Below are positions 44,088-52,384 of a stretch of DNA of 64,000 nucleotides, piece after piece (the first letter of the stretch is position 1; the number at the start of each line of letters is the position of its first letter). Location: positions 1,488,001 to 1,552,000 of the forward strand of contig CBDFJV010000007.1 of NCBI GenBank assembly GCA_965248605.1, read 5' to 3'. The notes below the pieces were generated by a model. That model worked only from the letters and a program-made list of their open reading frames with translations. It ran no database searches and had not been told where the DNA came from. The translations under genes were made by a program, and so were the position numbers. This stretch comes from CAUZJF01 sp965248605. Lineage in GTDB: Bacteria; Chloroflexota; Dehalococcoidia; Lucifugimonadales; CAUZJF01.

Positions 44088-46343
44088 ATGGCAACGACGA
44101 CGGAACAGAAGCGAGACTACAAGGTCATAGGGACGCGCCCGATACGGCACGACGGCGTGGACAAGGTGACAGGGCGCGCCGTGTTTGGTGCGGACGTCGC
44201 GCTCCCCGGACTTCTGCACGGCAAGGTGCTACGCAGCCCTCACGTGCACGCGAGAATCAAGTCTATCGATGCCAGCCGGGCCGAGGCCCATCCGGACGTA
44301 AAGGCCGTCGCCACCGCGGCGGACCTGGCGCCGACCGGACCGGTGGCGCGCGAGGTCGTTCTCGGCCAGACGCCGAGTCGAAACATCCTCGCCGTCGACA
44401 AGGTGCTGTATCGAGGGCACGCGATCGCGGCGGTCGCCGCATCCAGCCCTCATGCCGCGGAGCAGGCGCTGTCGCTCATCGACGTCGAGTACGAACCGCT
44501 GTCCGGGGTCACGTCTGTCGAGGAGGCGATGGCGTCCGACTCACCGGTGCTGCACGAGCACTGGACCGACGACGACCATCCCGCCGGTACGAACATCGCC
44601 GGGAAAGAGGAGCACAGCTTTGGCGACCTGAATGGGGGCTTCGAGTCCGCCGATCTGGTGATGGAGCGCGAGTACCGGACCAAGACCGTGCATCAGGGGT
44701 ACATCGAGCCGCAGAACGCCACCGCCTGGTGGTCACCCAACGACCGCCTGACGGTATGGTGCAGCACCCAGGGCCACTTCGGAGTTAGGGACAACACCGC
44801 ACGCATCCTGGGCGTCCCGATTTCGGACGTCAAGGTCGTGGCTACGGAGATTGGAGGCGGCTTCGGCGGCAAGCTACCGGTCTACCTGGAGCCCGTCGCC
44901 GCTGTGCTGTCGAAGAAGAGCGGGCGACCGGTGAAGATGACCATGGACCGAGGAGAGGTGCTCGAAGCGACCGGCCCGACCTCCGGGAGCTACATGCGCA
45001 TAAAGATGGGTGTGACCAAAGAGGGACGCATTACGGCGGCGGACGCATTCGTCGCGTTCGAGGCAGGGGCGTTTCCTGGTGCGCCGGTAGTACAGGCCGC
45101 CGCTTCCGTGTTCGCGCCGTACGACATCGAGAACGTCCACGTCGAGGCATATGACGTAGTCGACAACAAGCCGAAAACGACGGCGTATCGCGCTCCGGGA
45201 GCCCCGATCGTCGCCTACGCTACCGAAAGCTTCGTCGACGAGATCGCGGAAGAACTCGGCATAGATCCTATCGAGTTCCGTCTCCTCAACGTCGCCCGCC
45301 ACGGATCACGCAGGTCCGACGGCGTCATGAACATCCACATTGGGGCCGAGGAGGTGATGGATTCGGTTAAGTCGCACCCCCACTACGGCGCGCCGCTCGA
45401 CGGAAAGTGGCGTGGACGGGGCGTCGGTATGGGGTTCTGTCGCAACAACTCAGGCATGACATCGGCGGTGGTCAACGTGCTGTCGAACGGTACTGTCAGC
45501 CTGGTGGAGGGCAGCGTCGACATCGGGGGCACGCGCACCGCGCTGGCCCAGCACGTTGCCGAGGTACTGGGCATCCCGGTCGAGGACGTCATCCCCCAGG
45601 TGGCGGACACTGACACTATCGGGTACACGTCGGCGACGGGTGGCAGTGGGGTGGTCTTCAAGTCAGGGTGGGCTGCTTACGAGGCCTCCAAGGACGTCAA
45701 GAGACAGCTTGTTCAGCGGGCGGCCGCTGTCTGGGACGTGCCGGAGGACCAGGTCGAATACGCGGATGGCAAGCTCAGCCACGTGTCGGATCCTGAGCTT
45801 CGGATGACCTTCCAGGAGATCGCCGGGCTGCTCGACGAGACCGGTGGGCCTGTGGTCGGACGAGCAAACATGAACCCGGGCGGCTCTAGCGGCTCCTACA
45901 CCGCGAACATCGTGGACGTCGAGGTCGACCCCGAGACCGGCAAGGTCGAGATACTGCGCTATACGGCGTTCCAGGACGTTGGCAAAGCTGTCCATCCGAG
46001 CTACGTCGAGGGACAGGTCCAGGGCGGTACCGCTCAGGGGGTCGGGTGGGCCCTCAACGAAGAGTACTTCCTGGACGACGACGGCCGTCTGTTGAACGCC
46101 AGCCTCCTGGACTATCGGATGCCGACGAGCCTCGACTTGCCGATGATCGAAACCGTCCTTGTAGAGGTTCCGAACCCGGGCCATCCCTATGGCGTGAGAG
46201 GCGTGGGTGAGGCCAACATATCGCCGCCGCTGGCCGCTATGGCCAATGCCATCTACGCCGCCACAGGCGTGCGCATGCGCCAGTTGCCGATGAACCCCGC
46301 GGCCGTACAGAAGGTGATCGACGAGGCGCGGTTCGCCAGCTAA
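44088..46343 (+). CDS. Xanthine dehydrogenase-family molybdopterin-binding subunit
   Basis: 751 residues, full length for the large subunit of molybdenum hydroxylases (xanthine/aldehyde oxidase/CO dehydrogenase group). N-terminal GTRPIRHDGVDKVTGRAVFG, then VVATEIGGGFGGKLPVYLEP, KTTAYRAPGAPIVAYATESF and the active-site glutamate in VRGVGEANISPPLAAMANA. The CO dehydrogenase signature loop (AYRCSFR) is not present. The usual FAD and 2Fe-2S subunits are not adjacent, so partners must be encoded elsewhere. It probably hydroxylates an organic substrate; co-transcribed with the cupin. Confidence 0.88.
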   Translation: MATTTEQKRDYKVIGTRPIRHDGVDKVTGRAVFGADVALPGLLHGKVLRSPHVHARIKSIDASRAEAHPDVKAVATAADLAPTGPVAREVVLGQTPSRNILAVDKVLYRGHAIAAVAASSPHAAEQALSLIDVEYEPLSGVTSVEEAMASDSPVLHEHWTDDDHPAGTNIAGKEEHSFGDLNGGFESADLVMEREYRTKTVHQGYIEPQNATAWWSPNDRLTVWCSTQGHFGVRDNTARILGVPISDVKVVATEIGGGFGGKLPVYLEPVAAVLSKKSGRPVKMTMDRGEVLEATGPTSGSYMRIKMGVTKEGRITAADAFVAFEAGAFPGAPVVQAAASVFAPYDIENVHVEAYDVVDNKPKTTAYRAPGAPIVAYATESFVDEIAEELGIDPIEFRLLNVARHGSRRSDGVMNIHIGAEEVMDSVKSHPHYGAPLDGKWRGRGVGMGFCRNNSGMTSAVVNVLSNGTVSLVEGSVDIGGTRTALAQHVAEVLGIPVEDVIPQVADTDTIGYTSATGGSGVVFKSGWAAYEASKDVKRQLVQRAAAVWDVPEDQVEYADGKLSHVSDPELRMTFQEIAGLLDETGGPVVGRANMNPGGSSGSYTANIVDVEVDPETGKVEILRYTAFQDVGKAVHPSYVEGQVQGGTAQGVGWALNEEYFLDDDGRLLNASLLDYRMPTSLDLPMIETVLVEVPNPGHPYGVRGVGEANISPPLAAMANAIYAATGVRMRQLPMNPAAVQKVIDEARFAS

Positions 46344-46561
46344 GCCTGATCGCCCTCGGGTCGGAGACGCCCGATCGCGGCGTCCATCGGCCCTGTTTCG
46401 GACTGGCGAAAGGTTCAAGGTAGGGGCGGACCTGCGTTGCCTTTGTGCAATCGCGTAAAGGCGCCAGGGCCACTCTCACCAGCCTACCCCCTGGAACTCA
46501 AGACACTTGGAAACCGTCTGAGAAACGAAGACTCGGCTGGTCTCCGGTCTCGACTGTTAAC

Positions 46562-47464
46562 ATGTTCGTCATGAAGGAATGGGAACTCGGCCGAGAGATT
46601 TTAGAAACGGCTAAAGAGGCAACCGGTGTAGCACAAGTTGCTATAACCCAAATGGACCCGGAGACCAAGCGGGTGCGCATTCTCGGGTACTCGGGTCAAC
46701 GGCTCGCCGTGTTCAACAAGGCCCTTTCAATAGCAAGGCGCAGGTTTAAGGACTTCGACATCCTGCAAGTCGCGTTCGACGCCGATTGCAACGATCTTAA
46801 TCGACAGGTGTATCTCGAGGGGAAGACCGTTGAGGCGCCGCTGAAAGAGATGTCGGTAGGCGTCGTCAACCCGTACATCGTTGAGCTTTCCGCCAGATTC
46901 ATGGGCTCGAGGCATGCGCTAGCGTGCCCTCTATTAGTGAACGGACAAGTGTACGGTGCGCTGGGATTCAACTCGGGCAGCCGATTCAGCCGAAGGCAGC
47001 GGATGACGTGCGAAGCATTCGTGGACCAGGCGGCCTTGACCATCGAGAACTCGTTGTTGGCCGACGAGTTGTCCGGTCGAATAGAAGAGCTTCAGGGCAT
47101 GCGGCAACGGCTGTTGCACTCGGACCCGTTCGCTTCGTCCTTTGCCGACCGACTCCAGGAGCCGATCTCGTTGTCGGACCTGACTCTAGATCCCAAGTCG
47201 CGGAGAGTGACCAGAGGGATTAAGGTCCTCCAGTTGACCCCAAGGGAGTACGAGCTTGTGTATTTTCTCATCTCCCACGCCGGTGAAGCGGTATCTCGCG
47301 AGCATCTAGCTGGCGAAGTCTGGGGTTTCAAAAATGGATCTCCTTCCAACTTCGTCGACGTTACTATGATGCGCTTGCGACGTAAGCTCGAGTCCGACGG
47401 CAGTCCTCGACTGATTCATCCAGTACGAGGCTACGGATACGTGCTCCGCGACCCTGGCCAGTAG
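46562..47464 (+). CDS. GAF-domain transcriptional regulator with OmpR-type winged helix
   Basis: 300 residues from the ATG at 46562 (MFVMKEWELGREILETAKEA); the longest frame adds 39 unlikely residues. A GAF-like sensory domain (about 5-185, LACPLLVNGQVYGALGFNSG), a short coiled coil, then a Trans_reg_C winged helix (LTPREYELVYFLISHAGEAV, DVTMMRLRRKLESDG, PVRGYGYVL). The phosphoreceiver that normally precedes this DNA-binding domain is replaced by GAF, so it may sense a ligand or redox state directly. Target unknown; no neighbouring kinase. Confidence 0.82.
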   Translation: MFVMKEWELGREILETAKEATGVAQVAITQMDPETKRVRILGYSGQRLAVFNKALSIARRRFKDFDILQVAFDADCNDLNRQVYLEGKTVEAPLKEMSVGVVNPYIVELSARFMGSRHALACPLLVNGQVYGALGFNSGSRFSRRQRMTCEAFVDQAALTIENSLLADELSGRIEELQGMRQRLLHSDPFASSFADRLQEPISLSDLTLDPKSRRVTRGIKVLQLTPREYELVYFLISHAGEAVSREHLAGEVWGFKNGSPSNFVDVTMMRLRRKLESDGSPRLIHPVRGYGYVLRDPGQ

Positions 47465-47675
47465 CCTCAACGCCCCCCTTCCAACACCTTTTGCTTTCGG
47501 AGCGATTGTAATCGAACCGTCATAATTCCACCTTGCGTTCGAACGCCCATCAGCCCTATGTTGCATGGCGGGGCGGTGTATTCCGACTGTCAGCGCTACA
47601 ACGTCAACCCTTGTAGGACCTGTCGCAACTGATCTACCGAGGTCCCCCCCAATTCGATTGACGGAGCAACAAAAG

Positions 47676-50321
47676 ATGAGGCGACGTACGTTTTTCTGGG
47701 CTATTGTCCTCGTACTCACACTGATGGCCCCCGGGGCCGTCCATTCTGTATCAGCAGCCCCCCCAATCGTCCCTCCCGAATCTACATCTACCCTTATCGA
47801 GGACGTCACCTTCGACTCGGGAAGCGTGGACATTTGGGGCCCAGCCGCCGCCGGCCAGTCCTGGCAGCTCATAAATGCCGAGTGGGATGAGGGCGGAGCC
47901 ACTAGCCAGACCACGAACGTCGTTGGCGCAGTGGACTTTGACTTCGATATCGACGGCTGTGATGACGACCTTGCGTACTGCATTAGTCACACTGATGAGT
48001 TTGTTACCTTGATCCCGTCCAGGGCCAAAATAGGGTTCGACTCCGATGCCAGTGTGGCCGGCCACGTCCGGCTCAGCGCCGAGACCACCAACATCCAGGG
48101 TACGGCGGAGATCACCTACCCTGGGACGGCGACCATCGACTATCCTTCCGTTGACTCTTTTCTTGCTGGACAGACCGTAAATCTTGGAGGAGATTGGACT
48201 CTAGGTGCTGAGGCCACCATTGACGCCAACGAGAGCGGGGGCGATTTGCAGCTTGATGGTGACTTTCGGGTTGCGGGAGAGCTCGAGGTCACTGGTTACT
48301 ACCCGTTCTCCAGCGACTCCGCCACTATTTTCGATGTTGACGGCAGCGACGAGGTAACGCTCTTTGCGCTCACAGCCTTCGATGGCACACCGGCGGTCGC
48401 GCCCCTGCCCATTCTAGGCTTCGGTGGCAGCGGAGGGCCTTTCAGCGTCAAGCCGGACGATGTTTCGGTGCACCCCGACGGTGTAATCACTGCGGAAGGG
48501 ACCGATAAGTTCTCCGACTTCGTCTTCGACCTGGACGCCATCATGGCCAGCCCCCTGTACGGAATCGGAGCGCCTACCCTTGGGGCCAACATGAACCTCA
48601 AGAGCCTTGGCGTTCCCCTGGACCTGGTTTTGGGCTATGACATCTTTGACGCCGATGCCCATGTGGACTTCACCGCCTCTCAGACCCTCACGTTCAACCC
48701 GTCCATCAGCATCAAGCTCAGCTTCGCCCCGCCGCCGGCCGACATAACCGGCCCCTATGAATCCAAGGCTCCGGACAATAGCTGGGTGATTTTTGCTCCC
48801 GGTGAGCAGGTCGGCGTCGAATTCCCCCCTGGACGGAGGGACCCCATTGACGTGGCACCCCAAGTTTTGCTCGATAGCACTCTGCACAATCAAACCAGCC
48901 TGGGGACGAACAGCTTCATCCAGTTGAAAGCAGGTAGGTTTGACTATCAAATCCCCAACTTTGAAATCTTCCCTGAGTTTGGACCCTTTGACACCGGGCT
49001 GGATTACCCTCATCCCCACGGGTTCACCGAATTCCATGATCTGATATGCGAAGATTGCATTTTTCACACTCACACGACGATTGATCACCATAATTCGATA
49101 TGCTTTCCATGCTCACTTCACTCTCACGACGGGGTTATCAAATATCATCACCCTCATGTGAGCACCGAATTCCACGACGAGGTCATATGCCGCGCCTGTG
49201 TCCCTCACTTTCACGAAGTATTTATTGACTTGCACGACATCAATATCGGACCTTGGGGCCCCTGGGGCTTCCCGGGCCTGGACGTCTCTCAGGAGCCGGT
49301 ATGGGGTCCCGAGGACTACGCCGAGAGTGCCGGACCGCCTGCTGGCCTAGCCGACGAGACTCTGGATTTACCCTTCACACCTATAAGCCTCTCCACCTTC
49401 CAGTTGGAGCCAAACGATCCTCCGTTGGCGGATCCAGGCGGGCCTTACTCGGTCAACGAAGGCTCCGTCGTAGAGCTTAGCGCCCTGGCTTCCAGCGATG
49501 AGGAAGGCGATCCGATGACCTTTGCCTGGGATCTGGACGATGACGGGCAGTTCGATGACGGCTCGACTGTAGTAATAGACTTCCCAGGAGTCGACGGGCC
49601 AGCTACGCATACTGTTAGAGTAGAGGTGTGCGATCCTTACCAGTGCACAGAGGCCTCTACTACCGTCCATGTCCTGAACGTTACGCCCGCTACGAGTGCC
49701 TCTCCGGACACTCATTCCATCTACTCAACGCTGTGGCACTCGGTAACCGCCACGTTTGGGGACCCCGGGACCTTGGATACTCACTCGGCGACCATCGACT
49801 GGGATGATGGGACCTTGGCGGAGAGCGTCCCGGTGTTGCAGGGAGTGGGCCTGGGTAGCCTTTCGTCAACACACCAGTACTTCGTACCAGGCGCTTACGA
49901 CATCGAGGTGTGTGTCACCGACGACGACGGAGGAACAGGGTGCGACACCGTGGAACTTGTCGTGAGACCGGTGCCGGTGCTTATCGACATCAAGCCCGGG
50001 AGTGACCCCAACAGCATCAACTTGCGGAAGAAAGGCAATCTTCCGGTTGGGGTGTTCACCGGAACCTACGAAGGGTTTTGGCTGGACGCGCTGGCGATTG
50101 TCCCTGAATCAGTGGTCCTGGCGGGGGCATCGAACCTGGGTATCGGCCAGTCAGGGGAGGACTTGAACGACGACGACAACTTTGACAGAGTCTTCCACAT
50201 TGACGTCCCCAGCCTGGATCTGGACGCCGACTCGACGCAAGCCTGCCTCACAGGCCACACGAGTGACGGCTTGCATTTCGAGGGCTGCGATAGCGTGAGA
50301 ATCGTTCCCTCCAAGAAGTAA
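47676..50321 (+). CDS. Large secreted protein with His/Cys-rich repeats and PKD domains
   Basis: 881 residues from the ATG at 47676, which opens a clear signal peptide (FFWAIVLVLTLMAPGAVHSV). The first 430 residues are beta-rich and unrecognised. About 445-530 contain repeated units of His with paired Cys: FTEFHDLICEDCIFHTHTTI, then HHNSICFPCSLHSHDGVIKY, then STEFHDEVICRACVPHFHEV. Two PKD-type domains follow (DPPLADPGGPYSVNEGSVVE; SVTATFGDPGTLDTHSATID). The C-terminus is an IDIKPGSDPNSINLRKKGNL domain found at the end of secreted proteins. The His/Cys repeats suggest metal binding outside the cell. No homologous enzyme recognised. Confidence 0.75.
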   Translation: MRRRTFFWAIVLVLTLMAPGAVHSVSAAPPIVPPESTSTLIEDVTFDSGSVDIWGPAAAGQSWQLINAEWDEGGATSQTTNVVGAVDFDFDIDGCDDDLAYCISHTDEFVTLIPSRAKIGFDSDASVAGHVRLSAETTNIQGTAEITYPGTATIDYPSVDSFLAGQTVNLGGDWTLGAEATIDANESGGDLQLDGDFRVAGELEVTGYYPFSSDSATIFDVDGSDEVTLFALTAFDGTPAVAPLPILGFGGSGGPFSVKPDDVSVHPDGVITAEGTDKFSDFVFDLDAIMASPLYGIGAPTLGANMNLKSLGVPLDLVLGYDIFDADAHVDFTASQTLTFNPSISIKLSFAPPPADITGPYESKAPDNSWVIFAPGEQVGVEFPPGRRDPIDVAPQVLLDSTLHNQTSLGTNSFIQLKAGRFDYQIPNFEIFPEFGPFDTGLDYPHPHGFTEFHDLICEDCIFHTHTTIDHHNSICFPCSLHSHDGVIKYHHPHVSTEFHDEVICRACVPHFHEVFIDLHDINIGPWGPWGFPGLDVSQEPVWGPEDYAESAGPPAGLADETLDLPFTPISLSTFQLEPNDPPLADPGGPYSVNEGSVVELSALASSDEEGDPMTFAWDLDDDGQFDDGSTVVIDFPGVDGPATHTVRVEVCDPYQCTEASTTVHVLNVTPATSASPDTHSIYSTLWHSVTATFGDPGTLDTHSATIDWDDGTLAESVPVLQGVGLGSLSSTHQYFVPGAYDIEVCVTDDDGGTGCDTVELVVRPVPVLIDIKPGSDPNSINLRKKGNLPVGVFTGTYEGFWLDALAIVPESVVLAGASNLGIGQSGEDLNDDDNFDRVFHIDVPSLDLDADSTQACLTGHTSDGLHFEGCDSVRIVPSKK

Positions 50322-50535
50322 TAGCAACAACCAACTCTTCGCCCACTCTCCTGGTCCCTGTTCTCTTGGGGCCTGGCACGGGCCTTCGCGCTAGGTCTTC
50401 TATTGGCCCATCAAGTCGCTAGGGATGCGGGTGCGCAGCCCGACGCAACGTCAGGGTGCTCCTACCAGAAACTCATGGCGATGCCTTGTTACCTGCCTGG
50501 AGTATAATGGCGTCGATACGCCTCGACTACGCGCC

Positions 50536-51300
50536 ATGGACATCGCATTCGACAGAGGAAGTAACGAAAGGCCAAAGGGCCATGCTCTCCTCTATTTCAG
50601 AAGCTCATCAGACCCCGACGAGATATGGGTTACGTATCTCGTCATTCTCCCCATCACCGTCGACGTCTCGAAGTATGTTCCCCCGTTTCTCATGAACCAG
50701 GTTGGGGAGATTGGGCCGAAGGACCTCTCAGCGTTCGCGTTCCCTCCGGCGCCAGAGCGCATCGAAGGTTACCGCGCGCTCGAGGAGATGGCGGAGCTAC
50801 GTGACGACGACATCATCTCGGCCGGTCGGTTCGACCCCAACGACGTGCCCTCGGCGATGATGTCGATCAACGACTCTGTGCAGCGCTATGCGGAGATATA
50901 CTCGCAGGTCGCGGGTGGCGTCGTCCAGGCTGAAGGGGAGCAGGAAGAGGAGGCGGGCGAGTTTGGCGTCAACGAGGTCCTCTACAGCCTGATGAGCGAA
51001 AGCGACAAGCTGAGCGAACTGACGAAGCTCGTGGGCAGCCTGCGTTTCGCCGTCGAGGGCTCGGACGAAACGATGACTCGAGAGACCGAGGAGAGCATCG
51101 GTCTTCTGTCGAAGCACCTTCCCGAGAACCACAACATCCAGCAACTCGTTGAGGCCGTGAAGTCCTCAGACAGCCGGAGCGCGGAGCTGGCCGATCTCTA
51201 CCTGCAGCGGTGCTACCACCTCGTACAAGAAGAGTACGCGAAGCTGGGCCAGATCGAGGCCAAGATTCGCGACGTGGAGGCCAGCCGCACGACCGAGTAG
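50536..51300 (+). CDS. Conserved hypothetical protein with charged helical C-terminus
   Basis: 254 residues from the ATG at 50536 (MDIAFDRGSNERPKGHALLY). The N-terminal half looks like an alpha/beta domain (IWVTYLVILPITVDVSKYVP), the C-terminal half is helical and charged, partly coiled coil (EEYAKLGQIEAKIRDVEASR). No signal peptide or catalytic motif. Unrecognised. Confidence 0.6.
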   Translation: MDIAFDRGSNERPKGHALLYFRSSSDPDEIWVTYLVILPITVDVSKYVPPFLMNQVGEIGPKDLSAFAFPPAPERIEGYRALEEMAELRDDDIISAGRFDPNDVPSAMMSINDSVQRYAEIYSQVAGGVVQAEGEQEEEAGEFGVNEVLYSLMSESDKLSELTKLVGSLRFAVEGSDETMTRETEESIGLLSKHLPENHNIQQLVEAVKSSDSRSAELADLYLQRCYHLVQEEYAKLGQIEAKIRDVEASRTTE

Positions 51301-51304
51301 AAAG

Positions 51305-51381
51305 GTTTACCACAGAGATCACAGAGCCCACAGAGGTTAGAAGTTGATTTTCCTGCGAACTCTGCGGTCTCAGCGGTGAAC
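51305..51381. repeat. ACCACAGAGATCACAGAG-type inverted repeat
   Basis: Left arm tttaccacagagatcacag with a further cacagagg and right arm ctctgcggtctcagcggtga form an imperfect palindrome of 77 bp between two convergent genes. This CACAGAG family is widespread in environmental bacterial genomes; origin unknown. Its right end touches the stop codon of the dehydrogenase gene. Confidence 0.6.
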
Positions 51382-52373
51382 TATCCCCGGAGGTGCTCTA
51401 GCGCTTCGGGGTTGATGCAGGAAGGCATCGGCTGGCCGGTCAGGGCCGCAATTATGTTGCGGGCTGCCATGTTGGCCATGGCCTTGAAAGTGGCTGAGCT
51501 GCCGCTTGCGATGTGGGGCGTGATCACCAGGTTCGGCAGTGTCAGTAGCGGGTCGTCCATCGGGATGGGCTCGGGGTCCGCGACGTCGATGGCCGCGCCT
51601 GCAATTGTCCCGCCCGACAGCGCCTCGTGGAGAGCTTTTGGGTCGACAGTTTTTCCCCTCGACGTGTTGATCAGGAAAGCGTCTGGCTTCATCCGCTCGA
51701 GCTGCGGCCGGCCGATCAGGCTCTCGGTCTCCGGGGTCAGTGGCGTGTGCAGGGAGACGTAGTCGGCTTCGGCCAGCAGCGAGTCGAGGTCGGCCATCCA
51801 CTCAACGCCCAGCACCTCTTCAACGTCCGGCTTTCGCGTCCTCGAATGGTAGATGATCCTCATGTCGAAGCCGCGTGCCCGTTTGGCGACGCGCTGGCCG
51901 ATGCGGCCCAGCCCCACGATGCCGAGGGTCTTGCCGTGTATGTCCGTGCCGATATAAGGAGTCTGAGTCAGGTAGGTCCAGTTGCCCGCCCGCACGTCGC
52001 GGTCGGAGAAGGTGATTCGCCGTCCAGCGTCCAGGATGAGAGCGAAGGTGAAGTCGGCACACGACTCCTGAAGAATTCCCGGCGTGTTGCCTAGCAGAAT
52101 GCCCCGCTTGGTGGCCTCGGGAATGTCGAGGTTGTCGGTGCCTACGGCCCTGTTGGAGATCACTCGGAGAGACTTGCCGGCCGCCATCATCTTGGCGTCG
52201 ATGCGGTCGTAGGACTCGACAAAAAACGCTTGGGAGTCCGCGACCTTTTGGAGCAGCAGCTCCCTGGGTGGCGAGGTCTCCTTGTCCCAGACCTCGACCT
52301 CGAAGTTCTCCCGCAGCAACTCAGCGGCCTCCGGATGGTACGGCCGCGACATGAACACCTTCGCTTCTGCCAT
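51381..52373 (-). CDS. D-isomer-specific 2-hydroxyacid dehydrogenase
   Basis: 330 residues from the ATG at 52373, with GGAGGGAG 3 nt before. NAD-binding signature LGIVGLGRIGQRVAKRARGF, substrate Arg in LINTSRGKTVDP region, catalytic Glu in DVADPEPIP region and the His in LVITPHIASGS. Closest in layout to glyoxylate/hydroxypyruvate reductases. It reduces 2-oxoacids with NAD(P)H. Its start lies 11 bp beyond the end of the upstream gamma-glutamyltransferase gene, so the two are probably one message. Confidence 0.88.
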   Translation of the reverse strand: MAEAKVFMSRPYHPEAAELLRENFEVEVWDKETSPPRELLLQKVADSQAFFVESYDRIDAKMMAAGKSLRVISNRAVGTDNLDIPEATKRGILLGNTPGILQESCADFTFALILDAGRRITFSDRDVRAGNWTYLTQTPYIGTDIHGKTLGIVGLGRIGQRVAKRARGFDMRIIYHSRTRKPDVEEVLGVEWMADLDSLLAEADYVSLHTPLTPETESLIGRPQLERMKPDAFLINTSRGKTVDPKALHEALSGGTIAGAAIDVADPEPIPMDDPLLTLPNLVITPHIASGSSATFKAMANMAARNIIAALTGQPMPSCINPEALEHLRG

Positions 52374-52384
52374 CACTCCCTCCG

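Noticed and set aside
44229..46418. Several minus-strand frames up to 251 residues opposite the molybdenum hydroxylase gene
   Set aside because: They are complements of a fully conserved enzyme; composition is Arg/Pro/Gly-rich without motifs.
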